Origin: Pithys albifrons albifrons
Lineage: Eukaryota; Chordata; Aves; Passeriformes; Thamnophilidae
Assembly (NCBI RefSeq): GCF_047495875.1
Contig: NC_092474.1
Span: 11,160,501-11,224,500 of the forward strand
Length of the DNA: 64,000 bases
Direction of reading: 5' to 3'
The notes below the pieces were generated by a model. The model worked only from the letters and a program-made list of their open reading frames with translations. It was not told the origin of the DNA and searched no databases. Position numbers and translations under genes: made by a program. The number at the start of each line of letters is the position of its first letter. Position 1 is the stretch's first letter. This document shows positions 39,401 to 49,211 of the stretch, one piece after another.

Positions 39401-41171
39401 CTGTGCTCTGGAGAATTTTTAGGATTTTAGGAGGTAGCTGATGTTCTGCTTCAGAAAGGTTGTTAAGAAATAACAATTACTCAGCATAGATTTTTTTGGT
39501 TGTTGTTTTTTGTCACGTTGAGGTTGGCAATTGGGTTTTTTCTGATAACTGGTATGAAAAGCTGACTACTTGCTGCTTCATGCTTAAAAGGTTTAAGATG
39601 TGATGTGTCCTATGCCCCCACAAGCCTTCACCTCTCCCCTTGTTTCCAAGGGAGTAATTGCTCTGAGCTGTCCTCATTCACCAGCACAATTCATTAATGC
39701 TGCACCTGATCCACTTGTGAGGAGCAATGCACAAGATCCACTGCTCTGAGGGAAACTGGATAGCTAAGTGATGGGAAGAGCAGAAAGTAAAAAATATTCT
39801 ACTTTAGGACTTCTGTAATTCATTCAGTTATAGGGAATTTGAAACAGTAGCACAAACCCACATTTTATTAAAATGCAATTTTAAAAATAAAAGTCCATCT
39901 GCAGTACTTTAAAACACAGGTTAAAAAAAAGAGAAAAATAGCCCAAACTTGTTGGGTTTTGTTTGTTTGTTTGTTTGTTTGTTTGGAGTTTTTTTTGTCC
40001 CCAGGAAATATTTATTCCAGAGAAACTCTTTCACATGGAGTTTCTGTTCTTTTCAAGACTTGTATTTTGGTATCCAGCCTTTGGCTAAAAATGGCTAAAT
40101 GCAATTCCTTGACAGACCATGAATGTTGTATCATTGCAGCAACTTCCCACCATGCTTTATTTTTGAGGAAGAATATACTGATTTTGTAGCCTTTTCTTTC
40201 CAGGTAGTAAAGGAAATTTTAAAGCGTAACAAAACAATGTGAGCCAGGCCAATCACTGTGAGGATTGGTGAACAGCACTCCAAAAAAGAGCAATTTAACC
40301 ATGCAGTGACCTCCAAAGCAGCCAGAAACTGTCATTCAGTTCCTTCATGAACCTTAAGTTACTTCACTGCTTGTCAGTGTTATCTCTTAACCACTTATTC
40401 ATCACAATTCTTAACATGGAAAAGCTGTTTAAAAATCTGAATCCCACAATAGTCACTGTGAAATATTTCTTGGCCTCCAAGCAAACAGTATAGGACTAAT
40501 TCTAGAAGAATTAAATAAAGTAACATGTAGGCTGTCATTGCTGAGCTCTTCAAGACAGGAATGAACAAACCCACTCAGAGCAAGAACATCTTAAATCTGT
40601 AAAGTACCAAAATCGTGATCCAGATTAAAAAATAGACAAGCAATCAAATCCAAATTTCTTTTAGTCTTACCCGGAAGAGGCCTTTGACATTAAAGTTGTC
40701 ATTGCCTCACCTGATGCTTTTATTCATACTCTGCTCATAGTGCTACTATTGTTCTTTTTTACCCTATTCACACTTCCCACCTGTTACAATCTGCAGAGCA
40801 CAGATTATTGTTTACTGGAATTTTTGGAATAAATGTTCAAAGGAAAAAGAGTTTATTTCAACTCCAATTATATGAATATATGTTTCCTTCCCCTTAAGGG
40901 TGGGTCATGACAATGAAGAATCCAAAGCTTTCTCTGTATCCTATTTCACCACAGTCAGTAAAAAGTTGTGGGCTTTCTTGTTTTGGTTTTGGTTTTTTTT
41001 GTAAGCTGCCATAATTTTAGCAGACATATTTTGTTTAATCTATTTTTATACTTAATTTTGAATGCTTCAGTCTGGCAGTATTTGTTTTTCTAAACTGTAG
41101 GTAAGAGCAAGAGATTTTGTTTTGCTTTTGGATGACAAATCTTGGAACTCTGTAGTAGGCTGTGGTATTTT
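27500..41171. other. Intergenic DNA, no gene recognised
   Basis: This is the BICDL1-proximal part of the 22-kb region between the two divergent start codons. It is AT-moderate unique sequence. All open frames are short and scattered over both strands, without splice-site-flanked, domain-like or compositionally distinct translations. A (GTTT)n microsatellite lies at 39957-39985, and a T-rich run with (GTTT) units lies near 38250-38274. I recognise no RNA gene or full mobile element. A small ATG-initiated frame at 32886-33104 has a signal-peptide-like start but no other support. Confidence 0.7.
39957..39985. repeat. (GTTT)n microsatellite
   Basis: About seven consecutive GTTT units follow TTGGGTTT. 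It is a simple sequence repeat of the sort that often derives from the tail of an old retroposon, but no element body is recognised beside it. Confidence 0.95.
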
Positions 41172-41545
41172 GGGAGCAGGGGGGGCTCAGCCTGGAGAAA
41201 AGGAGGCTCAGGGGGGACCTCATTGCTCTGTACAACTCCCTGAGAGGAGAGCAGAGCTAGGTGGGGGTTGGTCTCCTCTCCAAGGGAACAGGACAAGAAG
41301 AAATTAGCTCAAGTTGTGCCAAGAGATATTTAGATTGGATATTAGGAAAAATTTCTTCATTGAAAAGGTGGTCAGGCATTGAAATGGGGTGTCCAGGGCA
41401 GTGGTAGAGTTCCCATCCCTGGAAGTGTTCAAAAACCACATGGATGTGGCACTTGGGACATGGTTTGGTGGTGGCCTTGTCAGTGATGGGTTACTGGTTG
41501 GATTCAGGGATCCTGGAGGACTTTTCCAGCCCTCAGGATCCTGTG
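41172..41545 (+). repeat. CR1 LINE 3' fragment, forward orientation
   Basis: It starts at GGGAGCAGGGGGGGCTCAG and continues with CTGGAGAAAAGGAGGCTCAG, GGGGACCTCATTGCTCTGTA, 'atattaggaaaaatttcttc' and GGCATTGAAATGGGGTGTCC. It ends GACTTTTCCAGCCCTCAGGATCCTGTG, so the 3' end with one octamer unit is retained. The copy is 5'-truncated, as usual for CR1, and non-coding. The open frames crossing it are chance. Confidence 0.95.
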
Positions 41546-43238
41546 CTGGACCTGCCAGCCAACACTGGGCTGCAGGAAGGCACCTTGTGCCTCCCAACGG
41601 CTTTTCCAGCACAGACAACTGGAGCGTGGATTTGATATGAGTAGGTTATTCCCATTTGAATTTAGTTTTCCACTGGCATTGAACTGACCTATTTAAAAAT
41701 CCCAGCCAAACAAACAAACATCCCTGTTTCAGAAAGAGGGATATTTTCTACTTCAGTGGAGAACTGATTCAGTGACACTTCCCTCATGGCTGCCTGCCAC
41801 GCTGTAGTGCCAACAGAAATCTAATCTTATTTATTCCAGAAAATTCCAAACAATAACTAGACCTGTTCTCCCCCAGATCACCATGCTATAGTGACATGAG
41901 AGCATCTTTCAATACCAGCTAAATCCTGACTTAATCCAGCCAGAGGTCTCTGGGTGTGCAGGGCTCTGCAACAGATCCATCCTGGACAGGGAGATGGGTC
42001 TGGCACGTCTCTGCCTCTGCCGGATCCAGGGATAGGGATCAACCAAGAGCCTACTCCTTGTATTAACACAGAAGGGCTCTTTATGGACACTTTCCCTCAA
42101 GGACACTCAGATTTCCAGTTTCCAAATACAGTCTGTGGACTGGATTGAGCCAGGAATTCCTTCCCCACAAACCAGGACACACAGTGCTCTGCAGCCCACA
42201 GGAGTGGGAATGCCAGTTCCTAAATGGAATTTCAACACATGGCGATAAAGCACCGAGGCCCATTCCACAAACAACCAAATTATTGCTGCAGTAAATGAAG
42301 TGTCTTTCCTGCAGAAATCTTGTTGATTTAAAACAAAGAAACAGTCCTGCTGCAAACATTTAGAATTTGTTCATCCTGGGACCAATGTACAATTAAATTT
42401 TATTAAGTTTTAATTGTGCTCTCAAAAGAATTGTGTCTTCACCATAAAGGTATCCCTGTTCCTATTTTCTTTTGGAATTTAGGTAAAATATAACTGGATA
42501 TGGCCATTTTGTACATTATCTAAATCCCAGAGTAACTGATCATTTTGTTAGATGCCATTTCCAGCATCTGTCTTGTTCTAGGTTTTATCTCCTAAGTCAG
42601 ACTCCAAGGTTGCCTTCCCTTCCCCACCAATGAAAACATGCCAGTGGTTCTTCAGTGACATTTAAAACAAAATGTTTATTATGGTGGCTCAGATACTTTG
42701 TCAGTTTTGCTTTAATTAAGCTCCTGTCACTTGTTGCTCTGCTACATGTAATTCCCATTAAGTCATGACAAATTTGGTTTCCAGCAGCTCCAGGAGATGT
42801 TAATGTGAACATATCAATATTCATGTGTCTTGACAGATAGTGAGGTTTAATAAATTGCTTTCTATAAAATAATTTCTGTGGAATCAGGGGTGTTCCTCTG
42901 ATAGCACAAAGGAAGCCTGAAGCTGAGATATATAAAATATCATTTGATCTAAAAGGTAATAAATTGTTTCTCCAGAAAATAATAAGGGATTTGTTTTAGG
43001 CTAAATATAAAAAAAAAAGTGGAAGACAATTAGGATTAAAAAAGCACTTCCCTTTCATGTGGTTAAATGCTTAGTTTGCACATAAAGATTGTTAGTGACC
43101 CACTTCTGATACCATTTCATTTTGGCCACACACCAGAAATTTATCACGTTTTGGCTTACAGAGAAACTCAACACCTGGCTGTGTTAGGAGAGTTTGGTCA
43201 GAGAACACGGGCAGGCACTGACCAGTGTGTGCTGGAAT
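41546..43238. other. Intergenic DNA, nothing recognised
   Basis: This unique AT-moderate sequence lies between the forward CR1 and the solo LTR. The open frames are short and overlap on both strands without a coding signature. An A-rich run lies near 43010. Confidence 0.7.
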
Positions 43239-43243
43239 GAGGA
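43239..43243. repeat. Target-site duplication, left copy (GAGGA)
   Basis: The 5-bp word GAGGA directly precedes the TG that starts the LTR and recurs directly after its terminal CA at 43871-43875. A 5-bp duplication fits integration by an ERVL-like or gamma-like retroviral integrase. Confidence 0.8.
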
Positions 43244-43870
43244 TGTTATGGGTTCACCTAGGTGGGCCTAGATTTGGGCTCTGAAGTGTGGACTAGGCTG
43301 AAGCTGTCAGCTGACTTGAGCTGGGCTGAGCTAACAGCTGACCTCTTCTAGCCAGTAAGTTTGTATTCCATACCACATTATGACATCATCTCCAGGGAAG
43401 TAGGAACCAGTGTGGGAGTGGTTAAGGCAGTCGCTTCTCAGCCCTCCTCTTGGGAGGACGCACGATGCTGTCCCAGGGGGGATGGAGAGGACCAGGCCCA
43501 CCACTGGCTCACAGGGTACCTCAGGAAAGTAAAATGTGTTGTTCTGGGTCTCTCCTTTCTGCTTGGGTTTGTCTCCCTGGGTAATAAGCTTCTTCTTAAG
43601 TAACGTGTAGTTAGGACAGTAGAATTTGTGTGTTCGTTAAGAAGTTGAGGTGGGGAACTTGTTGTTGCAGATTTGTGTGAGTGTGTATTTGTACTCTCTT
43701 CTAATTGTCTCTTTCTTTCTGTGAAAAATATATGTAGATTTAGTATAAATGCAGTTTGAAGTGTTTTTTTTTCTTTCCCCTCTCTTTTCCTCCCTTTCCC
43801 TGGTGTTAGGAGGGAGGCTTTTCTCTCTGTGCTTGGGGGGGTTGGCAGTTGCTTATCTCAAACCAAGACA
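43244..43870 (+). mobile_element. Solo LTR of an endogenous retrovirus, ERVL-like
   Basis: The 627-bp element starts TGTTATGGGTT and ends AAACCAAGACA, that is TG...CA with imperfectly inverted termini. It is flanked by the 5-bp direct repeat GAGGA. The termini resemble those of avian ERVL LTRs as I recall them. The interior has a pyrimidine-rich stretch near 43765-43800 and a TATAAAT word at 43744, but I cannot place U3, R and U5 with confidence. No internal viral sequence and no second LTR are present, so it is the product of LTR-LTR recombination. The strand is chosen from the TGTTATGG terminus and is tentative. The 80-codon open frame inside is not called. Confidence 0.8.
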
Positions 43871-43875
43871 GAGGA
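43871..43875. repeat. Target-site duplication, right copy (GAGGA)
   Basis: This is the right-hand copy of the 5-bp duplication flanking the solo LTR. It is identical to the left copy, which suggests that the insertion is not extremely old or that the site was preserved by chance. Confidence 0.8.
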
Positions 43876-46800
43876 ATCCTCAGAACTGGGATTTTGTCTG
43901 AAGAGCATTCCATGTGTCTATTTGCACTTTTATAAATAAATAATAGATGGTGGCTGTGTATCTAATAGAAAGGCCATATATATTTAGAGCTATTTTAATG
44001 GATTTTACTTTTGTAAATATAAAGAAAATACAGCAATGTGCATGAACATTAGCATTTGTATATCATTATTAGCATATCACTAATATAGACCAAAAAAGTC
44101 TTTAATATTTGAATCAAACTCACCTTGAAGAGTATTATCAGATGTAGCTCTGTGCCAAACTTCTAATGCAAGTCTGTGGAAGAAACACCAAACAGCCTTT
44201 TCAGGTCATTTAAAGTTTCATTTCCTTTCTGCTTAGCCCAGGAGGATGACTGCAGAGTGGTCTTTTCCCAAAAAAATCTCAGGAGGAAATTAAAAATACT
44301 GCAGAAGGAAAGACAATATAATTTCCTGATGATTGTTTCTCTCTGCCTTCATATCTTTGAAAAGGAATTTATTTACTTCTTCCCTGTTATTCCCAAAGAA
44401 GTATTGTGCAAGTATTTCTGTCCCCTGTAATGTGCATGACTATTCTGTCTAGCCTGGATACTTTGTGATAGTTTGGGAGAAGAAAGTGGAACACAATGTG
44501 CCCGGGATTTAAGGAGTATTCAGGTTCCATTAAGTGAAGGTGAGAACTGCCATTAGCAAGGGTTTGTGACAGTATTTGAGCTGGCCAAACTTAACCCTTT
44601 GTTTTGATTCAGAAAGTGGTAACTCAGCTGTGATCAGGGCTGGGGAAAAAACCAGAGGAGCTTGATTTCTTCCAAGATCTTTTAAATAGTTAGAGAAACA
44701 CAGAGCTGATAAAGGATAATTATTTTTTTTCATATAGAATTATAGATTAGCATATGTATTAGCTATGGTAAAGGCCAGCCATTACAGTCAACCAAAAAAT
44801 TGCTGGAGAACATGATTTATTTCTGGGGCCCACATGCAGTGGAACCCTGGGCTGCAGACCACAGCCTACATGAGTAGATCAGTGTCACAATTTGGAAATA
44901 ACAGAGCCAAGGAGATCTGCAAGGTAGGACAAAAATAGCTTTTTGGTCATGCTTAGATGTGAGCACAACCCCTGTTTATTACCTCCTAGGCACATATAAA
45001 TCCATTGGCATCCTGGGAGCAGCCACGAGTGTCCTGCTGCTCCACAGATGAAGATATTTCCAAGTGATGCTGCTGTAAATACAGAAGTTCACAGCCAGAT
45101 GGTGTTGGGGGGGCCTTGGCAGCTCTCTGCCCACTAAAATATGGTGAGGTTACTTTGGATGAGGATCTGAGTGTCAGGTTCTTGGCAAAAATCTGGTGCA
45201 CCTGCACGCCTGGTCTTTCCCATTTAGTGTCTTAGACCCCAGGCAAGCCTGAAGGGTGTTACAGTGACAGGTAATTCTGGGAAGACAGTCACCTTGGAGC
45301 ACAATCCAACAGCATGAGGGAGGAGAATTTAGGCCAAGCAAATAAAGGGAAACCCTACTCTTATAATAAAAAAATGCCAAACAGATGGTAACCAATTCAA
45401 TGCATGGTGAGATGTCAAAAACATGTTGAGCACCATATTGGGACCTGTTTAGGGAAAATCACAGAGCCATTTATTCTGTTATGCTTTTGAATGACCTGTT
45501 AATTTAATAGTAGGAATAAGCTCTTGCTTTGTACAATTGCAGGTCTGCTGCTGGTCCTTCAAGTGAGGTTATAACCAGGAGCAGCTGTCAAGATCAAGAA
45601 ATGATATATAGTTTGACTGTCACAAAGGACTGGGGCACTGTAATTGCTCTTGATAAAAATATCAAAAGTATGAAAGAATCATCACTTTCACTCTAAAGAC
45701 TTCAGGTCAGCAATTTAAACAAAACATGTGTTCTTCTGAACAGGTATGGATTTTTTTTTACCAGAGACATCAGAAATGGGTACTGAAGTGTTATCAGTGC
45801 AACTGTACAGCTTTTCTGTCTCTCCTCCTCTCATCTGCCACTTCAGCTTTTTTTCTTACATTTGATAACAGTTCTGGTGCAGCTGGATTTTCATGCTATT
45901 ATTTCATTTTGCTGGTAGACACTCTTGTTGATGTGAGTCTTTTTACACAGCAACAAAGAAGAAAAAACAGTAAGTGATCTTTTACTAGATGGCTGCTTCC
46001 AGCAAAATATACAATTAAGGGCCTTCTTAAACACAATCTAAATTAGGAGGAAAACTCTATCTGTCCCAAACAACACTTTTAACAGCCAGCTTCCCTCCCT
46101 GCAAACAGAGAAATCTTTACTTGGAAAGGTTAAATTATAAACCTGAAAATCATAGAACTGAACTGATGACATTGTTGAACCTTTGGGCAGCTGAGAGAGG
46201 CCAAGCAGCTCACCTGGCTGGTCACACTGGGGATATTGTGTGAGAGACCCAGAGCTGGTGTTCATGTTGTAGAAAGGGCAGCCTAATGTTTATGAGATGA
46301 AACCTTTAATGATCCATCTCCTCTCCCAGTTTGTGGATCAGCTGTTCCACAGTGTCCTGCAGAGATGATGAACAAGAAGAGCCACCCTTTGTCATCTGAA
46401 CACAATATAGAAATGAGCTGTCAAAACCCAGCTCTTCTGCTGCCCTCATTTTCTAAATCTAAACTAGTGTATAGATATGGTGATTTCCCAAATGGAATTA
46501 GAAACAATGTGGATATTTAGTAGTAATTTTGGCAGTTAAAAGAAAGTGGATTATTGGCATTTTCTGAGGAGGATAAGCTGGAGAAAGAAAAAGGCAGAGG
46601 AGCCTGTAGTTCATCTCATAATTTGGATGGCAATGAAGCTTGTCCAAAATCTAGGACAGAACACCTTTAGACATGGGCAGGTTTCAAACAGGGTAGGATG
46701 GGGTATTTTATTAAAATGCACTAGCATGAAAATTAAGCAGTTTATGCCCAGGGAGAAGCTCTTTGCTGCACTTCCTTTAAGAGCTGATCTATCCTGGGCA

Positions 46801-47700
46801 ATGCAGGTGTGGATGAGACACAGGCAACGACAGTGCCTTGAGTGGAATCCAAAACTAAACTGGCAGTGCAGGTGGTGGGCAATAAATTAGGTTTTAAAAA
46901 CTCTTTCAGGTTCAGTAACTTGAAACGAACCCAGATATGTTAAGTCTGAGACAAGAAATACACCAAGAATTTGTCAGTGTTCCAGGGGTGAACTGGGAAA
47001 GGTGGAAAGAAACACAAATCTGTAAAATTATTTGTATAAATTCGTAATATCATAAATTCAAGTGTGTTACTTTAGCAGCCAGATGCCAAGCCAGTATTAG
47101 CATCATTGACTGTTCAGAGCAAAATATTTGATGTCACTACACAGCAACGGGGTTATTTTTAAGGACCCCATCACTGAGGTTTCTGTTAGCAGCTTAAAAC
47201 CTGCCAGGACACTGTGTAACAACAGGCTGTGCTCTGACACAGCACCCCGTGTTTTACACCACTGTGGTGTTTGCAGATCCCATCAGTGCTTCGTGCTGAG
47301 GTTCTCCACGGACATCTCATGGATCCATCCCTAAACAAGGTCATGCTGCATCCCACTGACCCTTTGCTGGAGGCACTTGGGAGGGGATGCTGAGCTGGAA
47401 GCTTTTCACCAGGGCTTCACTTGGCAGCTAATCATATAAAACAGCCATACAGAGAGGGTCGTCAAGGTCAGACAGGCAGTTTACAGAAGGAAATTTAAAT
47501 CTTGTGACAACCTTTTCATTTCCCTTCTGGCTGCCCTACCTGGCAGCAGCTGCTGCCAGCGATGACGCGGAGGGCAGGGTTGAGCCCGCCTCCGGTCAGG
47601 ACTACTAGGAATGAGTCACTTTTGCGTTTTAAGATTTGGCAAAGATTAAAAAACAAAGAGGGGGAAAAAAAACCCAACTCAGTATAATACATGACAAGCA
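43876..47700. other. Intergenic DNA upstream of CIT, nothing recognised
   Basis: This AT-rich unique sequence turns GC-rich only after about 47700. The open frames are short. I see no exon, RNA gene or clear mobile element. Confidence 0.7.
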
Positions 47701-47860
47701 ACGTGGCGCTGTACGAGGGCAAACCTGTGCGAGCAGAGCAACGGCTCAGCCACAGCCCCGGCCGCCCCTCTGCGCTCACCGCAAGGTCTTCGCTTCCCCC
47801 GGGGTGGCCGAGCCGCGACAGCCCCTGGCGGGCCGGGCCCCGGAGCGGTGCAAGCCCCGC

Positions 47861-48140
47861 GGCCGCCGGGCCCCTTGAGCCGCCCCCGGGCCCCCTCAGC
47901 CGCCCCCGGACTCCCTCAGCCTCCGCCGGGTCCACTCGGCACTCGGACCGACCCCTCAGCCGCTCCCGGGCCCCCTCAGCCGCTCCCGGGCCCCCTCAGC
48001 CGCTCCCGGGCCCCCTCAGCCGCTCCCGGGCCCCCTCAGCCGCTCCCGGGCCCCCTCAGCCGCTCCCGGGCCCCCTCAGCCGCTCCCGGGCCCCCTCAGC
48101 CGCTCCCGGGCCCCCTCAGCCGCTCCCGGGCCCCCTCAGC
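47861..48140. repeat. 20-bp minisatellite in the CIT promoter island
   Basis: Nine perfect consecutive copies of CGCTCCCGGGCCCCCTCAGC occupy 47961-48140. Degenerate copies in the same 20-bp register extend back to about 47861, with CGCCCCCGGGCCCCCTCAGC at 47881. Because 20 is not a multiple of 3, each forward frame repeats every 60 bp, giving artificial open frames of Pro/Arg/Ser-rich repeats. The minus strand has closely spaced G runs that could form G-quadruplexes. Perfect identity of nine units suggests recent expansion and probable length polymorphism. Confidence 0.97.
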
Positions 48141-48173
48141 TCCCGCCGCCGCTTCCGGCCCGCCCGGTCCGGG

Positions 48174-48235
48174 ATTGGCGCGCGCCGCGTCACGGGAAGT
48201 GATATGCGCAGGCCCCGCCCCCAGCGCCGTTCAAA
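48174..48235. promoter_or_regulatory. CIT: CCAAT / GC-box / CHR-like cluster (candidate cell-cycle promoter)
   Basis: An inverted CCAAT box (ATTGG, 48174-48178) overlaps the E2F-like ATTGGCGCGCC. A GC box (GGCCCCGCCC) lies at 48211-48220. TTCAAA at 48230-48235 is the reverse of the CHR element TTTGAA, set in GC-rich sequence where such an AT-containing word is rare. CCAAT plus CHR is the arrangement known in G2/M genes controlled by NF-Y and the DREAM/MuvB complexes. Citron kinase expression peaks in mitosis. The match is seen; the regulation is inferred. Confidence 0.45.
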
Positions 48236-48299
48236 CGCGGCGGCGGCAAAACAGGAGAGCGGGGTACGGACGGGGCTGGGCGGGTGTGGGGGAACCCAG

Positions 48300-48700
48300 T
48301 GGGGATGGGGGGGGAGCTGTGATGGGTTTGAGGGGCTGTGAGGGCTCTGGGGGTCTCTGAGGGGACCCCCGGGTGGGCTGTGATGGGTTTGAAGGCGGGC
48401 TGAGGGGACCCCCGGGGCGGGTTCAGTTGGGTTTGAGGGGCTCTGAGTGGCCGACCGGGTGGGCTGTGATGGGTTTGAGGGGTTGTGGTGGGTTTGAGGG
48501 GCTCTGGGGGGCTCTGGGGGCTGAGCGGATCCCCAGGTGGGCTGTGATGGGTTTGAGGGGCTCTGAGGGGCCCCCCGGGTGGGCTGTGATGGGTTTGAGG
48601 GGCTCTGAGGGGCCCCCCGGGTGGGCTGTGTTGGGTTTGAGGGGCTCTGAGGGGACCCCCGGGTGGGCTGTGATGGGTTTGAGGGCCTCAGGGTGCTGAG
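48300..48700. repeat. 42-bp minisatellite in CIT 5' intron
   Basis: The G-rich plus strand repeats a unit containing GGGCTGTGATGGGTTTGAGG followed by GGCTCTGAGGGG and a C run. The anchor GGGTTTGAG recurs at 48549, 48591 and 48633, and GGGTTTGAGG again at 48675, an exact 42-bp period. Less regular copies begin near 48310. The period is a multiple of 3, so both strands show open frames with 14-residue repeats. I consider these artefacts. The array lies between the presumed non-coding exon 1 and the first coding exon. Confidence 0.93.
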
Positions 48701-49088
48701 CGACCCCGGCCCCGCTCGGGGCTCTGTGTCTGCGCTCCCCGCCCGCCCCCCGAGGTGCGGCAGTGCCGGCCCTGGCCGTGCCCCAGGAAAGGCTGCACGG
48801 AGCGCCGGCTCTGGCTGGCACGGCCGTGCTCGGGCACAGGTTGGGCTTGCTGATCTCAGAGCTCTTTCCCAGGCTCGTTGCCTGGGTGGTTCTCCCTGCC
48901 ATTCCCCAAACCGCTGTAATTGCAGGGGCCCTCCAGTCGTGTTCACACTTAATACTATTAATAAATGTCATCCCAAAGGGAATACAAATGTTGCTTAGAT
49001 TATATCCTCCCTCATCTCCTTTTTTTTTCCCCATATAAAGTCAGCCATTCAAGCGCTTCCTGAATGTCCCTGTTGTTTTTTTCAGGTG

Positions 49089-49113
49089 ATGGTTTATGGC
49101 AGATAAGCTGTAA
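49089..49113 (+). promoter_or_regulatory. CIT: Two overlapping short upstream ORFs before the CIT start
   Basis: In the leader part of the first coding exon two ATGs precede the main start. The first, at 49089, runs for five codons to TAA at 49104-49106. The second, at 49096 in another frame, runs for five codons to TAA at 49111-49113. The main ATG at 49116 begins two bases after the second stop. If the exon starts at the acceptor 49084-49085, both are in the mRNA and could reduce or gate citron translation by reinitiation. Confidence 0.6.
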
Positions 49114-49115
49114 AG

Positions 49116-49211
49116 ATGCTGAAGTTCAAATGTGGTGCCCGGAATGCCGGCGATGCAGGAACACCAGAGCCCATCACCAGCCGAGCTTCTCGCCTAAACC
49201 TGCTCTTTCAG
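49116..49211 (+). CDS. CIT: CIT coding exon 1 (N terminus)
   Basis: This exon has 96 nt, 32 codons, from ATG to a GTAAAG donor. Its acceptor lies at 49084-49085 after a T-rich tract, so the exon also carries 30 bases of leader. The translation [19 protein letters not shown]... ending [10 protein letters not shown] matches the N terminus of vertebrate citron kinase (human MLKFKYGARN...RASRLNLFFQ from memory). The ATG has A at -3. This start encodes the long kinase-containing isoform. The shorter citron-N isoform starts at an internal promoter far downstream of this window. Citron kinase is a Rho-binding AGC-family kinase and scaffold of the midbody, needed for abscission and neurogenic cytokinesis. 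Confidence 0.96.

Larger units (their letters stand above)
47720..48300 (+). promoter_or_regulatory. CIT: CIT promoter CpG island
   Basis: A sharp rise in G+C and CpG begins near 47720 and continues through 48300, about 0.9 kb upstream of the first coding exon of CIT. The unique core (about 48141-48290) lies between two tandem arrays and contains an inverted CCAAT box, GC boxes and a CHR-like element. A non-coding first exon is expected here, because the coding exon at 49086 starts at a splice acceptor. A possible donor is GCGGG|GTACGG at 48263/48264, but it is weak. The long open frames across the island reflect the repeat and composition. Confidence 0.7.

Noticed and set aside
43361..43603. 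80-codon plus-strand frame inside the solo LTR
   Set aside because: LTRs of this class are non-coding, and the frame has no recognisable similarity.
47691..48946. Long repeat-like proteins predicted through the CIT promoter minisatellites
   Set aside because: The 20-bp and 42-bp tandem units keep frames open mechanically, and opposite-strand frames are equally long.
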